A program made the position numbers and the translations under genes. The notes beneath the pieces are model-generated. The model worked only from the letters and a program-made list of their open reading frames with translations, searched no databases and had not been told where the DNA came from. Shown here piece by piece: positions 1 through 8,035 of a DNA stretch of 64,000 nt. This DNA is from Brachionus manjavacas. Taxonomy: Eukaryota; Rotifera; Eurotatoria; Ploima; Brachionidae. Location: positions 62,001-126,000 of the forward strand of contig JAHQIY010000021.1 of NCBI GenBank assembly GCA_019054805.1, given 5' to 3'. The stretch's first letter is position 1, and each line of letters opens with the position of its first letter.

Positions 1-388
1 TATCAAAGTAATTGTTTTTGTAACCGTGGTAAGTCCATGCGCCGGCAAGCCTTCTAAATACTTGCTTTGCACTAATTTCGCCAGTGTATCTTTGGTTGTG
101 CGGTAGTTTATTTAATTTTTCTAGGTCGGGTTCGTGCCTTTGTAACCATGCTGGTATACCTTGCTCTGGCACTGGTTTTAAAATTGTAGGAACCCCGCTT
201 TTTCTAAAGTATTTTTGTGCTAAAATATCTACAGAAATTTGAGCCCAATTTTCTGGAACCTCTATATTGTTTAAAGACCACAAGCTTTTTCCGTTGTTTT
301 GCTGCAAACTGCTACTAGCCGTTTTAAACTTTACGCCAAACGGATTTGCATTGGGTAAACCTTGAGTATAAACATTATTTATTTTCAT
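1..388 (-). CDS. nrdJ: vitamin B12-dependent ribonucleotide reductase, N-terminal part (cut by window edge)
   Basis: Class II ribonucleotide reductases use adenosylcobalamin to make deoxyribonucleotides and need no oxygen. The frame starts at ATG 388 and runs off the left edge, giving about 129 residues. I recognise the alphaproteobacterial NrdJ N-terminus from segments reading VPENWAQISVDILAQKYF, then GVPAWL-like text, then SAKQVFRRLAGAWTYHG, in the usual order and spacing. An AGTAGG ribosome-binding site precedes the ATG. The catalytic barrel lies outside the window, so completeness cannot be judged. No cobalamin riboswitch is visible upstream. Family assignment is by recalled similarity, with good confidence. 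Confidence 0.85.
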   Translation of the reverse strand, partial: MKINNVYTQGLPNANPFGVKFKTASSSLQQNNGKSLWSLNNIEVPENWAQISVDILAQKYFRKSGVPTILKPVPEQGIPAWLQRHEPDLEKLNKLPHNQRYTGEISAKQVFRRLAGAWTYHGYKNNYFD

Positions 389-744
389 AAAACCAGCCTA
401 CTTTAGTGTTAAATTTGTTGTGCTTAACAGGTAAAATTAATACTTTGTTAATAAAAGTTAACGCAAGTATAAATTACACCTTATAGATATTAATTTAACA
501 AACAAAGTATAAATAGTAAAGCCTTTTTTAAAAATTACTTTAAAAGTGGCTTGTAGGTTGTGTTTTAATTAATTTTTTTTTATATATTGCTTATTAGTAT
601 TTTACCCCTACTCTATTTGTATAATTTTTAATGCGTGCAAGTATGTTTATAAATAAAGGTTAAATATAATTTTGTGTAAAATATAGTTTTTGTGTTATAA
701 TAATAATACATATTTATAAAATACATAATTTTAAAAGGAATACC
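389..744. other. AT-rich divergent intergenic region between nrdJ and the NDUFA12 operon
   Basis: This 356-bp gap separates two divergent transcription units and has no convincing ORF or RNA gene. It holds a short inverted repeat GTTAA/TTAAC at 447-451 and 458-462 in the nrdJ upstream region, a weak minus-strand promoter-like pair near it, and the plus-strand promoter listed separately. No B12 box and no NrdR-box pair is seen. Confidence 0.5.
672..701 (+). promoter_or_regulatory. predicted sigma70-type promoter of the NDUFA12-MCE operon
   Basis: TTGTGT at 672-677 and a perfect TATAAT at 696-701 are 18 bp apart, about 43 bp upstream of the ATG at 745. In such AT-rich DNA, TATAAT alone occurs often, so the call is moderate. 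Confidence 0.45.
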
Positions 745-1083
745 ATGTATTTACTGCACTTATTATATGTTTTGTTGTTTGCTAAAAAAGTTGGAAACGA
801 CGAATTTGGCAACAAATACTACACTAAAAAAGATATATTAGCTAAACGTAAAAGACGCTTTGTTATTTATAAAGGCAAAGTAGAAGCATCTAAAGTGCCA
901 GATATTTGGGATGCTTGGTTGCGTGGCACTATTAATTATGTACCTAGCAATGCTAAGCCGTTGCCTTGGCAAAATCATCATACACCTAATTTAAGTGGTA
1001 CTAAGCACCAATATAACCCTAAGCTTTATAATTCTAGTATTAATAGTTATAATAATTATACTCCATGGAAACCCAACAAATAA
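745..1083 (+). CDS. NDUFA12-family complex I accessory subunit
   Basis: NDUFA12 (B17.2) is a small supernumerary subunit of complex I found in alphaproteobacteria and mitochondria. It binds the peripheral arm and is not catalytic. The 112-residue protein shows the family pattern: DEFGNKYY (about residues 19-26), a basic stretch, VIYKGKVEASKVP with a following WDAWLRG, then PWQNHHTPNLSGT. Length is normal. AAGGA lies ahead of the ATG. The last 19 bp overlap the downstream MCE gene, suggesting coupled translation. The core complex I genes lie 4 kb away on the other strand. Confidence 0.88.
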   Translation: MYLLHLLYVLLFAKKVGNDEFGNKYYTKKDILAKRKRRFVIYKGKVEASKVPDIWDAWLRGTINYVPSNAKPLPWQNHHTPNLSGTKHQYNPKLYNSSINSYNNYTPWKPNK

Positions 1084-1526
1084 AACCCTACAATATTTAT
1101 AATGTTTTGGTTGGCATGCTATTATTAGTAATTATTTTTAGCATTTTTTTTGCTAATACTAAATCTATTAAAAATTATAATAAATATACTTTTGTGTTAT
1201 CTTCGGCACAAGGGGTTAAACTTAACCAACCTGTATTAATTGGCGGAGCAAAGGTAGGTTTTGTTAATAATATTGTTTTAAAAGCCAATAATAAAGCTTA
1301 TGTAAATGTACTAATAAACAAACAATATGTTATTCCTGCAGATTCGTATGTATTTGTTTCTTCGCCTTCGTTATTTGCTTCTGGTAAAAGTATTAATATA
1401 ATTTTAGGTATAGAAGAAGACTACTTAGTTAATAACGATATAATTTACAACACCAATATAGGTTTAGATTTAGATAAACTGCTAGATTTAGTAAGCCTAT
1501 ATTTACAAGCAAATTTAAAAAAATAA
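1065..1526 (+). CDS. MCE/MlaD-domain protein (first of two tandem copies)
   Basis: MCE proteins are membrane-anchored periplasmic lipid-binding subunits of Mla-type phospholipid transport systems. This 153-residue protein has one N-terminal membrane segment (about 14-30) and an MCE domain (about 40-120) with the hallmark turn LNQPVLIGGAKVGFVNNI. It is more divergent than the next gene: it has GGAKVG where MlaD proteins have NGVxVG. It overlaps the NDUFA12 gene by 19 bp and is 16 bp from the second MCE gene, so all are probably co-transcribed. No MlaE permease or MlaF ATPase gene is present in this window. Confidence 0.75.
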   Translation: METQQIKPYNIYNVLVGMLLLVIIFSIFFANTKSIKNYNKYTFVLSSAQGVKLNQPVLIGGAKVGFVNNIVLKANNKAYVNVLINKQYVIPADSYVFVSSPSLFASGKSINIILGIEEDYLVNNDIIYNTNIGLDLDKLLDLVSLYLQANLKK

Positions 1527-1542
1527 TAAAGGTAACTTTTGT

Positions 1543-2016
1543 ATGACAAACATTAAACAAGCATTTAAAGAACGTGCCTTAGAAATATCTACAGGGCTTG
1601 GGGTAATAGTTATTGCTGTAATTTTTGTATTTTATGCTCTTAGCGTATACTTGGCAAATAGCATTAGCAGTTATAAGCTTACTGCAGTTTTTAATAACGT
1701 TGGTAGCCTAACCGAAGGCAGTAAAGTTAAAATTAACGGCGTAGATGTTGGCAAGGTTGTGGAAATTAAATTAAATTCGGCCGATTTTACCATTAATGTG
1801 GTTTTAGATATTGCTAATAATATTAACGTGCCTACTAATAGTGTGTTAGAAATATTATCTAGCGGTTTGTTAGAGCCTGCGTATTTGTTTATTAATATAC
1901 CTAACAATGCGGCATCTACTTATTTTGCCAAAAACGAGTTTATTTACAATACTAAAGATTTTTTATCTTTAGATGAAAAACTAGGCAACATTTTTTTAAA
2001 TATAAATTCTAAATAA
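1543..2016 (+). CDS. mlaD: MlaD-family phospholipid transport protein (second tandem copy)
   Basis: This is the more canonical MlaD: one N-terminal transmembrane helix (about 17-38) and an MCE domain with VGSLTEGSKVKINGVDVGKV followed by the expected beta-rich region and SGLLEPAYLFINI. MlaD proteins form hexamers that shuttle phospholipids between the membranes with the MlaFE ABC transporter. The 157-residue length suits short alphaproteobacterial MlaD. The gene lies between another MCE gene and a DUF2155 gene, the usual alphaproteobacterial neighbourhood except for the extra copy. Confidence 0.85.
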   Translation: MTNIKQAFKERALEISTGLGVIVIAVIFVFYALSVYLANSISSYKLTAVFNNVGSLTEGSKVKINGVDVGKVVEIKLNSADFTINVVLDIANNINVPTNSVLEILSSGLLEPAYLFINIPNNAASTYFAKNEFIYNTKDFLSLDEKLGNIFLNINSK

Positions 2017-2024
2017 GGCTTTTT

Positions 2025-2480
2025 ATGTATAAACACACTATAAAACTTTTAGCATTTTTTATATTACTTGCCACTTTTATGCAAGCTGGTTATTTTATTA
2101 AAACCAAAACCGCCAAAGTGCAATTGTTAAACAAGCGTACTGGGGCTTTTGTGGTGGCAGATATTAAGGTTGGTTCGGTTTATAAATTTGATTCTAAATT
2201 ATTTGTATTGGTGCGTAGCTGTGCACAGTCTTCTAAGCAAGACGACCCAGAAAATGTGGCTTTTTTTCAGGTTGCTAAAACCTTTAGGGCTTCTAATAAT
2301 AACGCAGAGCCTAACTCTATTAACGCTACCCTACCGCTACCTGTAGAGCTAAACAACGTTATGCCTAAAAAAATTAAAAAATATTTTTTGTTTAGTGGCT
2401 TTATGTATTCAAGTTCGCCTTCTGCTAATACCCTAGAAGATGCAGAGTACGACATAACCCTACTTAGTTGCACAAATTAA
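2025..2480 (+). CDS. DUF2155-domain secreted protein
   Basis: This 151-residue protein has an N-terminal signal peptide (about 1-21) and a DUF2155 domain. Recognisable parts are AKVQLLNKRTGAF, the cysteine pattern VRSCA followed by PENVAFFQV, then FSGFMYSSSPSANTLEDAEY and a final LLSC. The two cysteines may form a disulfide. DUF2155 proteins are alphaproteobacterial and sit next to MlaD and NDUFA12; their role is unknown, and an envelope role is inferred from the signal peptide and operon. It is probably the last gene of this operon. Confidence 0.85.
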   Translation: MYKHTIKLLAFFILLATFMQAGYFIKTKTAKVQLLNKRTGAFVVADIKVGSVYKFDSKLFVLVRSCAQSSKQDDPENVAFFQVAKTFRASNNNAEPNSINATLPLPVELNNVMPKKIKKYFLFSGFMYSSSPSANTLEDAEYDITLLSCTN

Positions 2481-2840
2481 GCATAATATTATAAATTATA
2501 GCTTACATTGTTGTAATGTACTTTAATATCCATTGTAAGTATTGTTACATTATATTTACGCCTTTGTTTTGCTATATATTAACATAATTTTTATGCACAG
2601 TTAATGTAACACTTTAAGTTTATGTTACTTTTAATTGCAAATTTTATAATAAACCTTAATTATAAAGTATCTATTGGTTTTTACTTGCTAACATTACAAC
2701 CTTTATACAGGCTTAATTTTAAGTTAGTATCTTTAAAATACATTAAACAACAAATGCTAATATAACAACATATGCACATAAGCAGCCGTTGCTTAACCTA
2801 AGTTTTGTTTATATATTTATACTAACACTGTGTAAAGCAA
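2481..2840. other. AT-rich gap between DUF2155 gene and porin terminator
   Basis: This is the space between two convergent genes. No ORF, tRNA or known RNA motif is seen. It contains several short inverted repeats built on TTACATT/AATGTAA: arms 2504-2509 and 2515-2520, and 9-bp arms 2544-2552 and 2602-2610. These could be transcript-end hairpins, but they lack a clear T run. Confidence 0.4.
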
Positions 2841-2877
2841 GCAATAAAAAAAAGGGCAACTTGTTACGGTTGCCCTT
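2841..2877 (-). terminator. Rho-independent terminator of the porin gene
   Basis: A 9-bp perfect stem (arms 2852-2860 and 2869-2877, AAGGGCAAC/GTTGCCCTT) with an 8-nt loop is followed on the minus strand by seven T residues. It lies about 30 bp past the porin stop codon. Confidence 0.9.
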
Positions 2878-2905
2878 GGTAAATTACAAAGTATTATAAC
2901 TTTAA

Positions 2906-4168
2906 TTAAAAGTAATATTTTAAAGTTGTGGTTAAGCCAGTTTCAGAACCTTTAATAAAGCCATTTTTAACTTTATCTCCGTTTGCATTCTCATCTTCTC
3001 TAGTGTCAAATTTATGCTCTACTAAAAAGTCTACATAAAATTTATCTGTAAAGTTATATTTATATTCTGCACTAACTTGTTGTAAAGCTACATGGCCTGT
3101 TACCTCATCTTTACTATTTTGAGTTACAAAGGCTTTAGGTGCGGTTTCGTACCCAACAGCTACAACATGCTTACCCATTGTGTAACCAACATCTAAACCT
3201 AAGGCATACTGGTTGTATGAATATGTGCCAACACCTTCAAAAACATTACCGGAACTATCCTCTGTGTATTTACTAGTACCAGTTACTTTGCTATAGAAAT
3301 TACTATAACCTACTGTTACTTTTAGGTTATTTTTATCGTAACCTAATTTAACCACACTTGTTGCATATCTAGATTTATTTGTCGTGTCAACAACTTCGTC
3401 TGGTCTGTATGTTGTTTTGTCAGTAGTTGCTTTTAGTAAAGAACCATCTGAGTTAAGATTGTATGTTTCTGCATAAGTACCTAAAACCGTAAAACCAGAA
3501 TCTGCATGGGTATATTTAACTAAAGTATCAAAGCCCCATGGATATTTAGAATTGTTAGCTTTATCGTCTTTACCGGCATCTTCAGCATTAGCATTAGGGT
3601 CTGCAGCCACTAATACGCCAACGGTTAAACCCTTAACCAATGTATCTGGGGTTGTGTACTGTATAGCTTGCTTAAAGCTTTCTACGTGTGCTACTTTAGT
3701 ATTATCATCAGCATATCTACTGTAGCCATCAAATCTAAATACTCCACCGCCGGTTTGTCCGTAGCCAATGTTGTTATCGGTTAAAGTGTAAAATTTACCA
3801 GCCTGCACTGTACCAAATTTACCTTTTAAGCCAACAAAAGCTTCTTTAGCAAACGAAGATGTTACACTTGTATTGTAAAAGCTACTGTAAAGATTCCAAA
3901 TAAATTTAGTATCTCCCCAAACACCTAAATTATGCTCACCCTCAAAAGTTGCATCTAATCTAAAGTATTCGTCTTTATTAAAATATCTACCGCCTGTTTC
4001 TTTACCAAAATCATACTTTGAAGATAGGTTTTGCTCTGCAACAACTTTTACTCCACCGCTAAATTTTATTCCGGTGTCGCCTAAATCTATAGCATAAGCA
4101 TTGCCCGCTACCAACAAAGATAGACCCAAGCAATATGGTACTAGTTTGTTTTTATACCTTTTAGTCAT
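2906..4168 (-). CDS. outer-membrane porin
   Basis: This is a 420-residue general-porin-like beta-barrel. A signal peptide ends at about residue 26 (GNAYA). The mature part has alternating hydrophobic/polar strands, an early IKFSGGVKVVAEQ strand, FVGLKGKFGTVQAGK (the typical porin turn near the constriction loop) and a C-terminal LKYYF strand ending in Phe, the signal recognised by the Bam complex. It should form a diffusion channel in the outer membrane. It is a single-gene unit with a strong AAGGAG ribosome-binding site, its own promoter and a terminator, which suggests high expression. Substrate cannot be deduced. Confidence 0.85.
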   Translation of the reverse strand: MTKRYKNKLVPYCLGLSLLVAGNAYAIDLGDTGIKFSGGVKVVAEQNLSSKYDFGKETGGRYFNKDEYFRLDATFEGEHNLGVWGDTKFIWNLYSSFYNTSVTSSFAKEAFVGLKGKFGTVQAGKFYTLTDNNIGYGQTGGGVFRFDGYSRYADDNTKVAHVESFKQAIQYTTPDTLVKGLTVGVLVAADPNANAEDAGKDDKANNSKYPWGFDTLVKYTHADSGFTVLGTYAETYNLNSDGSLLKATTDKTTYRPDEVVDTTNKSRYATSVVKLGYDKNNLKVTVGYSNFYSKVTGTSKYTEDSSGNVFEGVGTYSYNQYALGLDVGYTMGKHVVAVGYETAPKAFVTQNSKDEVTGHVALQQVSAEYKYNFTDKFYVDFLVEHKFDTREDENANGDKVKNGFIKGSETGLTTTLKYYF

Positions 4169-4213
4169 TTTAAAACTCCTTTTAAGTTTAATGAGTTAAT
4201 TAATAATAACTAT

Positions 4214-4243
4214 AGTGTAATACATTTTTAAATACCATTGCAA
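4214..4243 (-). promoter_or_regulatory. predicted promoter of the porin gene
   Basis: On the minus strand TTGCAA (4238-4243) and TACACT (4214-4219) are 18 bp apart, giving a leader of about 40 nt before the AAGGAG site. Confidence 0.5.
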
Positions 4244-4332
4244 TAACTATTTTAATTTTTTGTATAAAATATTATTTTATATTTGTAATAATATTTTTAT
4301 AATTTTTAGTTTTGCGTTTATTACTTGCTTTA

Positions 4333-5043
4333 TTAAACAAAGATTTCTGCACTAGAGATGCTAATTGTTGTGTTGTTTTGTTGTAATAATAAACATCCGT
4401 TGTTATTAATGCCTACTATTTTACCTTGAATTGTGCCACTAGGTAATTTTATAGTTGCTATTTGATTTAATAAGTACATATTTGTTATGTATTTGCTTAT
4501 TATTTGCTTGTGCGAATCTATTATTAATTTATACTGGCTTAATAAATTTTGCAATAATATGCTACAAATATTTAAACTATTTAACTTATAAGGGCTAATT
4601 TCGGCCAAATAAACCGTTTTGTAATTAGGCAAAGTTGGCTTGCTAAATAAATTTATACCTATACCTATTATTAAATAATCGCCTTCTTGTTCTATAAGCA
4701 TTCCGCTAAGTTTGGCTTGGTTTATTAAAATATCGTTAGGCCATTTTATTTGCACTTGCTGTGTAGTAAATTGCTTTACTGTGTTATATACCCCCAACGA
4801 TGTTGCCAGCGATAATAAATTTAAATGGTGTGGTTGCCGTATAAATAAATTTGTTTTTAACGCCAACGTAAAATGTATATTACCTTGGTTAGATTGCCAC
4901 ACTGCTCCCATTTTGCCTTTGCCGTTAGTTTGGCAGTAACTGTACAGTGCAAAATTACCGCCAACCAAATTATTTTTTACCAAATTTTTAGCATGCGTAT
5001 TAGTGCTATCTATTGTGTTAAATACGCAAATAGGAATATACAT
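4333..5043 (-). CDS. birA: biotin--[acetyl-CoA-carboxylase] ligase
   Basis: Biotin protein ligase makes biotinyl-5'-AMP and transfers biotin to the lysine of the carboxylase carrier protein. The 236-residue protein has the catalytic domain but no N-terminal helix-turn-helix, so it is an enzyme only, not a repressor. Motifs are NTIDSTN (about 9-15), GKGKMGAVW (41-49, the biotinyl-AMP loop, usually GRGRxGRxW), KWPNDIL (100-106), and KLSGMLIE plus IGIGIN. It follows nuoN by 1 bp, the standard alphaproteobacterial arrangement, and is the last gene of the nuo transcript. The loop is unusually Lys-rich but retains the Gly framework. Confidence 0.9.
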   Translation of the reverse strand: MYIPICVFNTIDSTNTHAKNLVKNNLVGGNFALYSYCQTNGKGKMGAVWQSNQGNIHFTLALKTNLFIRQPHHLNLLSLATSLGVYNTVKQFTTQQVQIKWPNDILINQAKLSGMLIEQEGDYLIIGIGINLFSKPTLPNYKTVYLAEISPYKLNSLNICSILLQNLLSQYKLIIDSHKQIISKYITNMYLLNQIATIKLPSGTIQGKIVGINNNGCLLLQQNNTTISISSAEIFV

Positions 5044-5044
5044 T

Positions 5045-6523
5045 TTATATAATTGTTATTATGCTTTGTAAAATGTTAGTTATAAAATTAATAACAAATA
5101 CAAAACCTAAAGTTAATACAACGCACAATGCAATTACTATGCTATTGGTTTGATTTTGCTTAAAATTATACATTAACACATTTTTGCTTGGCTTAAAATA
5201 CATAACCGCAATAATTTTAAAATAATAGTACATTGCAATTAACGTAATTAAAGTTACTATGGTAGGAACCACTATAAAACCACTATTAAAAGCCTGAATT
5301 AACACCACTAACTTACCAAAAAAGCCTGCTGTTACTGGCAAGCCCGCCATAGATAACGCAAACACCGATAACGCAAATGCTAAATACGGATTAGTTTTAC
5401 TTAACCCATTTAAATCTTGCAAATTTTGTATTGGCTTGTTGTTGTTACTGGTATCTTTTAACATTAGTAAAACCCCAATAAAGCCAAAAACCGCTATGGT
5501 ATAAGTTATAATATAAATTATTAAAGCCTGCACGTTATTAGTGTTAATAGCTAAAAAACCCAATAACATGTAAGACATATTAGCTATAGATGAATACGCC
5601 AAAAAGCGTTTTAAATTAGTTTGGCTTAACATAATTAAGTAACCAATTAACGCAGTTGCCACTATAACTAATTGTAGTATAGGCAACCAAGATACATAAA
5701 CTGGTTGTAGAGCTACCCATAATATGCGTAAAAATACAAATAACGCACTAACTTTAGATACTATAGATAATAACATAACAGTAGGAAAATCCACACCTTT
5801 GTAAACGTCGGCTGTCCACATATGAAAAGGCGCTAAAGATAATTTAAACCCAAACCCAACAAACAAAGTAACCAATGCAATTACCACTATTAAATTGTTG
5901 CTATTTTGTTGCAACGCCGTTGCTATTGCGTTAAAGTTGGTGCTTCCGGTAAAGCCATATAGGTAAGATACCCCAAATAATAAAAACGCAGTACCCACCG
6001 CAGATGATAAAAAGTATTTAAACCCTGCTTGCAAAGTACCTGCTTTTTTATGGTTAATAAATATAAGTACATACATGCTTATAGTGGTTGCTTCTAGTGT
6101 TACGTACATAGATAGTAAATCGTTACTAGAAACCAACAACATACTACTTGCTAGTAAAAAAACCACCATGGTTAGGTATTCTAGTTTATCTGCTATGGCT
6201 GTTTGCTTGTTGTAATTTTTTACTAATAACAAATAAACGGCAAATATTATTATTAATAACACTTTTACCACATATATGGTTGGCGATATTATAAATAATC
6301 CGCTAAAAGTACTTACATACGTATTACCTACCGCATACACTAAAAACAACGCTAACAAAAATACTATTGCCGTTACATAGTAAAATTTATTTACTATAAA
6401 TGCTTGTTGTATGTTATTTAATTTATTTAATATAAAAATTAAAAATAAAAATAATAAAGCCACACAACATAAGTATATTTCTGGTATAGCTATTAAAAAG
6501 CTAGATAACGCAACGTTAACCAT
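5045..6523 (-). CDS. nuoN: NADH-quinone oxidoreductase subunit N
   Basis: NuoN is one of three antiporter-like proton-pumping subunits in the complex I membrane arm. The 492-residue protein is almost wholly hydrophobic, with about 14 predicted helices. Key charged residues are present: the Glu in YVTLEATTISMYV (TM5) and the Lys in GFKLSLAPFHMW (TM7). A conserved AGLPVTAGFFGK segment is in the C-terminal half. Length is typical. It lies 12 bp after nuoM and 1 bp before birA. Confidence 0.97.
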   Translation of the reverse strand: MVNVALSSFLIAIPEIYLCCVALLFLFLIFILNKLNNIQQAFIVNKFYYVTAIVFLLALFLVYAVGNTYVSTFSGLFIISPTIYVVKVLLIIIFAVYLLLVKNYNKQTAIADKLEYLTMVVFLLASSMLLVSSNDLLSMYVTLEATTISMYVLIFINHKKAGTLQAGFKYFLSSAVGTAFLLFGVSYLYGFTGSTNFNAIATALQQNSNNLIVVIALVTLFVGFGFKLSLAPFHMWTADVYKGVDFPTVMLLSIVSKVSALFVFLRILWVALQPVYVSWLPILQLVIVATALIGYLIMLSQTNLKRFLAYSSIANMSYMLLGFLAINTNNVQALIIYIITYTIAVFGFIGVLLMLKDTSNNNKPIQNLQDLNGLSKTNPYLAFALSVFALSMAGLPVTAGFFGKLVVLIQAFNSGFIVVPTIVTLITLIAMYYYFKIIAVMYFKPSKNVLMYNFKQNQTNSIVIALCVVLTLGFVFVINFITNILQSIITII

Positions 6524-6535
6524 TTAAATTTTTCC

Positions 6536-8032
6536 TTAATTATTGTTAATTTCTAAAAAACTAGGTATGCTTGGGTTTAAGCTTTCGCTTAATAATACGG
6601 CATAGTGTTGTACAAAGTTTAATACTAAATTAGGGTATACTCCTAACAATATTATTACTAATGCAATAATAACCAAACTTATGTTTTCGGTTAATGTGGT
6701 GCTGTATAATGTTATGCCGTTGTTATTGTTGTTGTATAAAAACTTTTTATATAACACTACTATTACTACAGCATTAAACAATATTGCAATAGTAAATACT
6801 ACGCCGTAAATGCGGTTTTCTAAAAATATACTTAATAGCATTAGTAGTTCAGACACAAAAGTAGATGTTAACGGAAAAGCCATTGCCGCCAACCCTATTA
6901 GCACTATAAAGGCAGACAACTTAGGCATAGCACTTGCTAAGTTGTTAAAATCTGCAATGTTATTACTATTGTGCCTTTTGTGTAAAATTGCCAGCATAAC
7001 AAAAAATCCAATATTGTATAACGAATGACTAACAACCTGTAAAATACTGCCCTGTATAGCAAACAAATTACCAGAAAACGGAATTGCAATTAACAACGCC
7101 ACGTGCGATACAGACATATAAGCAATAAGTTTTTTTATGTTAGTACTACGCAATGCAATTAAAATTCCATAAAATACCGAAACCCCACTAATTATAAAAA
7201 TTACGTAGTTGTAATCTTTAGTAATTTGTGGTAAAGCCGGAATTAAAATTTTAATTATACCGTAAAATCCGTATTTAGCCACAACCGCACTTAATATTAT
7301 ATTTAAGCCAATTGGGGCGTTGTTATAAGTGGTAGGCACCCAAGTGTTAAAAGGCACTAAGCCAGACTTTACCGCAAACGCTGTAAATAACGCTATAAAC
7401 AACCAGTAAGAAGCCACACTTAAATAATTAGCATTATACAAAGCTTCTATAGATGCATCTTTAGTTACAGAAACCATATACACTATTGCCACTAACATTA
7501 ACATAGAAGATACTACGTTGTAAATTATAAATTTAACCGTAGCTTTGTGTTTGTTTTGCCCCCCAAATATACCTATTAAAAAGTATGCAGGTATAATAGA
7601 TGCTTCGTAAAACATAAAAAACAGCAAACTATCTTGCGTTAAAAATAACCCTGTAGCCCCAGATAACATTAATAGTAGATTTACGGTATAAGTTTTTACA
7701 TTTTCTTTAGGCATTGGTATAAATATAAATACAATGCTAAAGCTAAAAGTTAGTATGCAAATAAACAATAAGCCTAAAGCATCTACCCCTACAAAGTAAG
7801 AAAAATTAATGCTTTCTATTAAGGTTAGTTTATCGGTGTATTGTAGTTCGCCCGAAAATGCATTAAAAGATGCCAGCAAATAAATATTAATAATTGCATA
7901 AATAACCATTATTAATATAGATATATATTTAATATTGCTGTAGTTTTCTTTATTATTTTGAATAATACTTACAATAATTGCCCCCAACAACGGCAATGCT
8001 ATTAATATACTTAAAATAGGTAATGTTAACAT
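6536..8032 (-). CDS. nuoM: NADH-quinone oxidoreductase subunit M
   Basis: NuoM is the middle antiporter-like proton-pumping subunit of complex I. The 498 residues form about 14 membrane helices. The proton-path Glu is in FYEASIIPAYFLIG and the TM7 Lys is in AVKSGLVPFNTWVP. The region AYMSVSHVAL and a late PLTSTFVSELLML are characteristic of NuoM. It is separated by 3 bp from nuoL. Nothing is broken or missing. Confidence 0.97.
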   Translation of the reverse strand: MLTLPILSILIALPLLGAIIVSIIQNNKENYSNIKYISILIMVIYAIINIYLLASFNAFSGELQYTDKLTLIESINFSYFVGVDALGLLFICILTFSFSIVFIFIPMPKENVKTYTVNLLLMLSGATGLFLTQDSLLFFMFYEASIIPAYFLIGIFGGQNKHKATVKFIIYNVVSSMLMLVAIVYMVSVTKDASIEALYNANYLSVASYWLFIALFTAFAVKSGLVPFNTWVPTTYNNAPIGLNIILSAVVAKYGFYGIIKILIPALPQITKDYNYVIFIISGVSVFYGILIALRSTNIKKLIAYMSVSHVALLIAIPFSGNLFAIQGSILQVVSHSLYNIGFFVMLAILHKRHNSNNIADFNNLASAMPKLSAFIVLIGLAAMAFPLTSTFVSELLMLLSIFLENRIYGVVFTIAILFNAVVIVVLYKKFLYNNNNNGITLYSTTLTENISLVIIALVIILLGVYPNLVLNFVQHYAVLLSESLNPSIPSFLEINNN

Positions 8033-8035
8033 GTA

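Noticed and set aside
389-560. Possible cobalamin riboswitch upstream of nrdJ (a GCCACT string on the minus strand near 545-550)
   Set aside because: No B12 box or supporting stems; a six-base match is not evidence.
4268-4297. A/T-only inverted repeat after birA as terminator
   Set aside because: The stem is all A-T and not followed by a T run on the minus strand.
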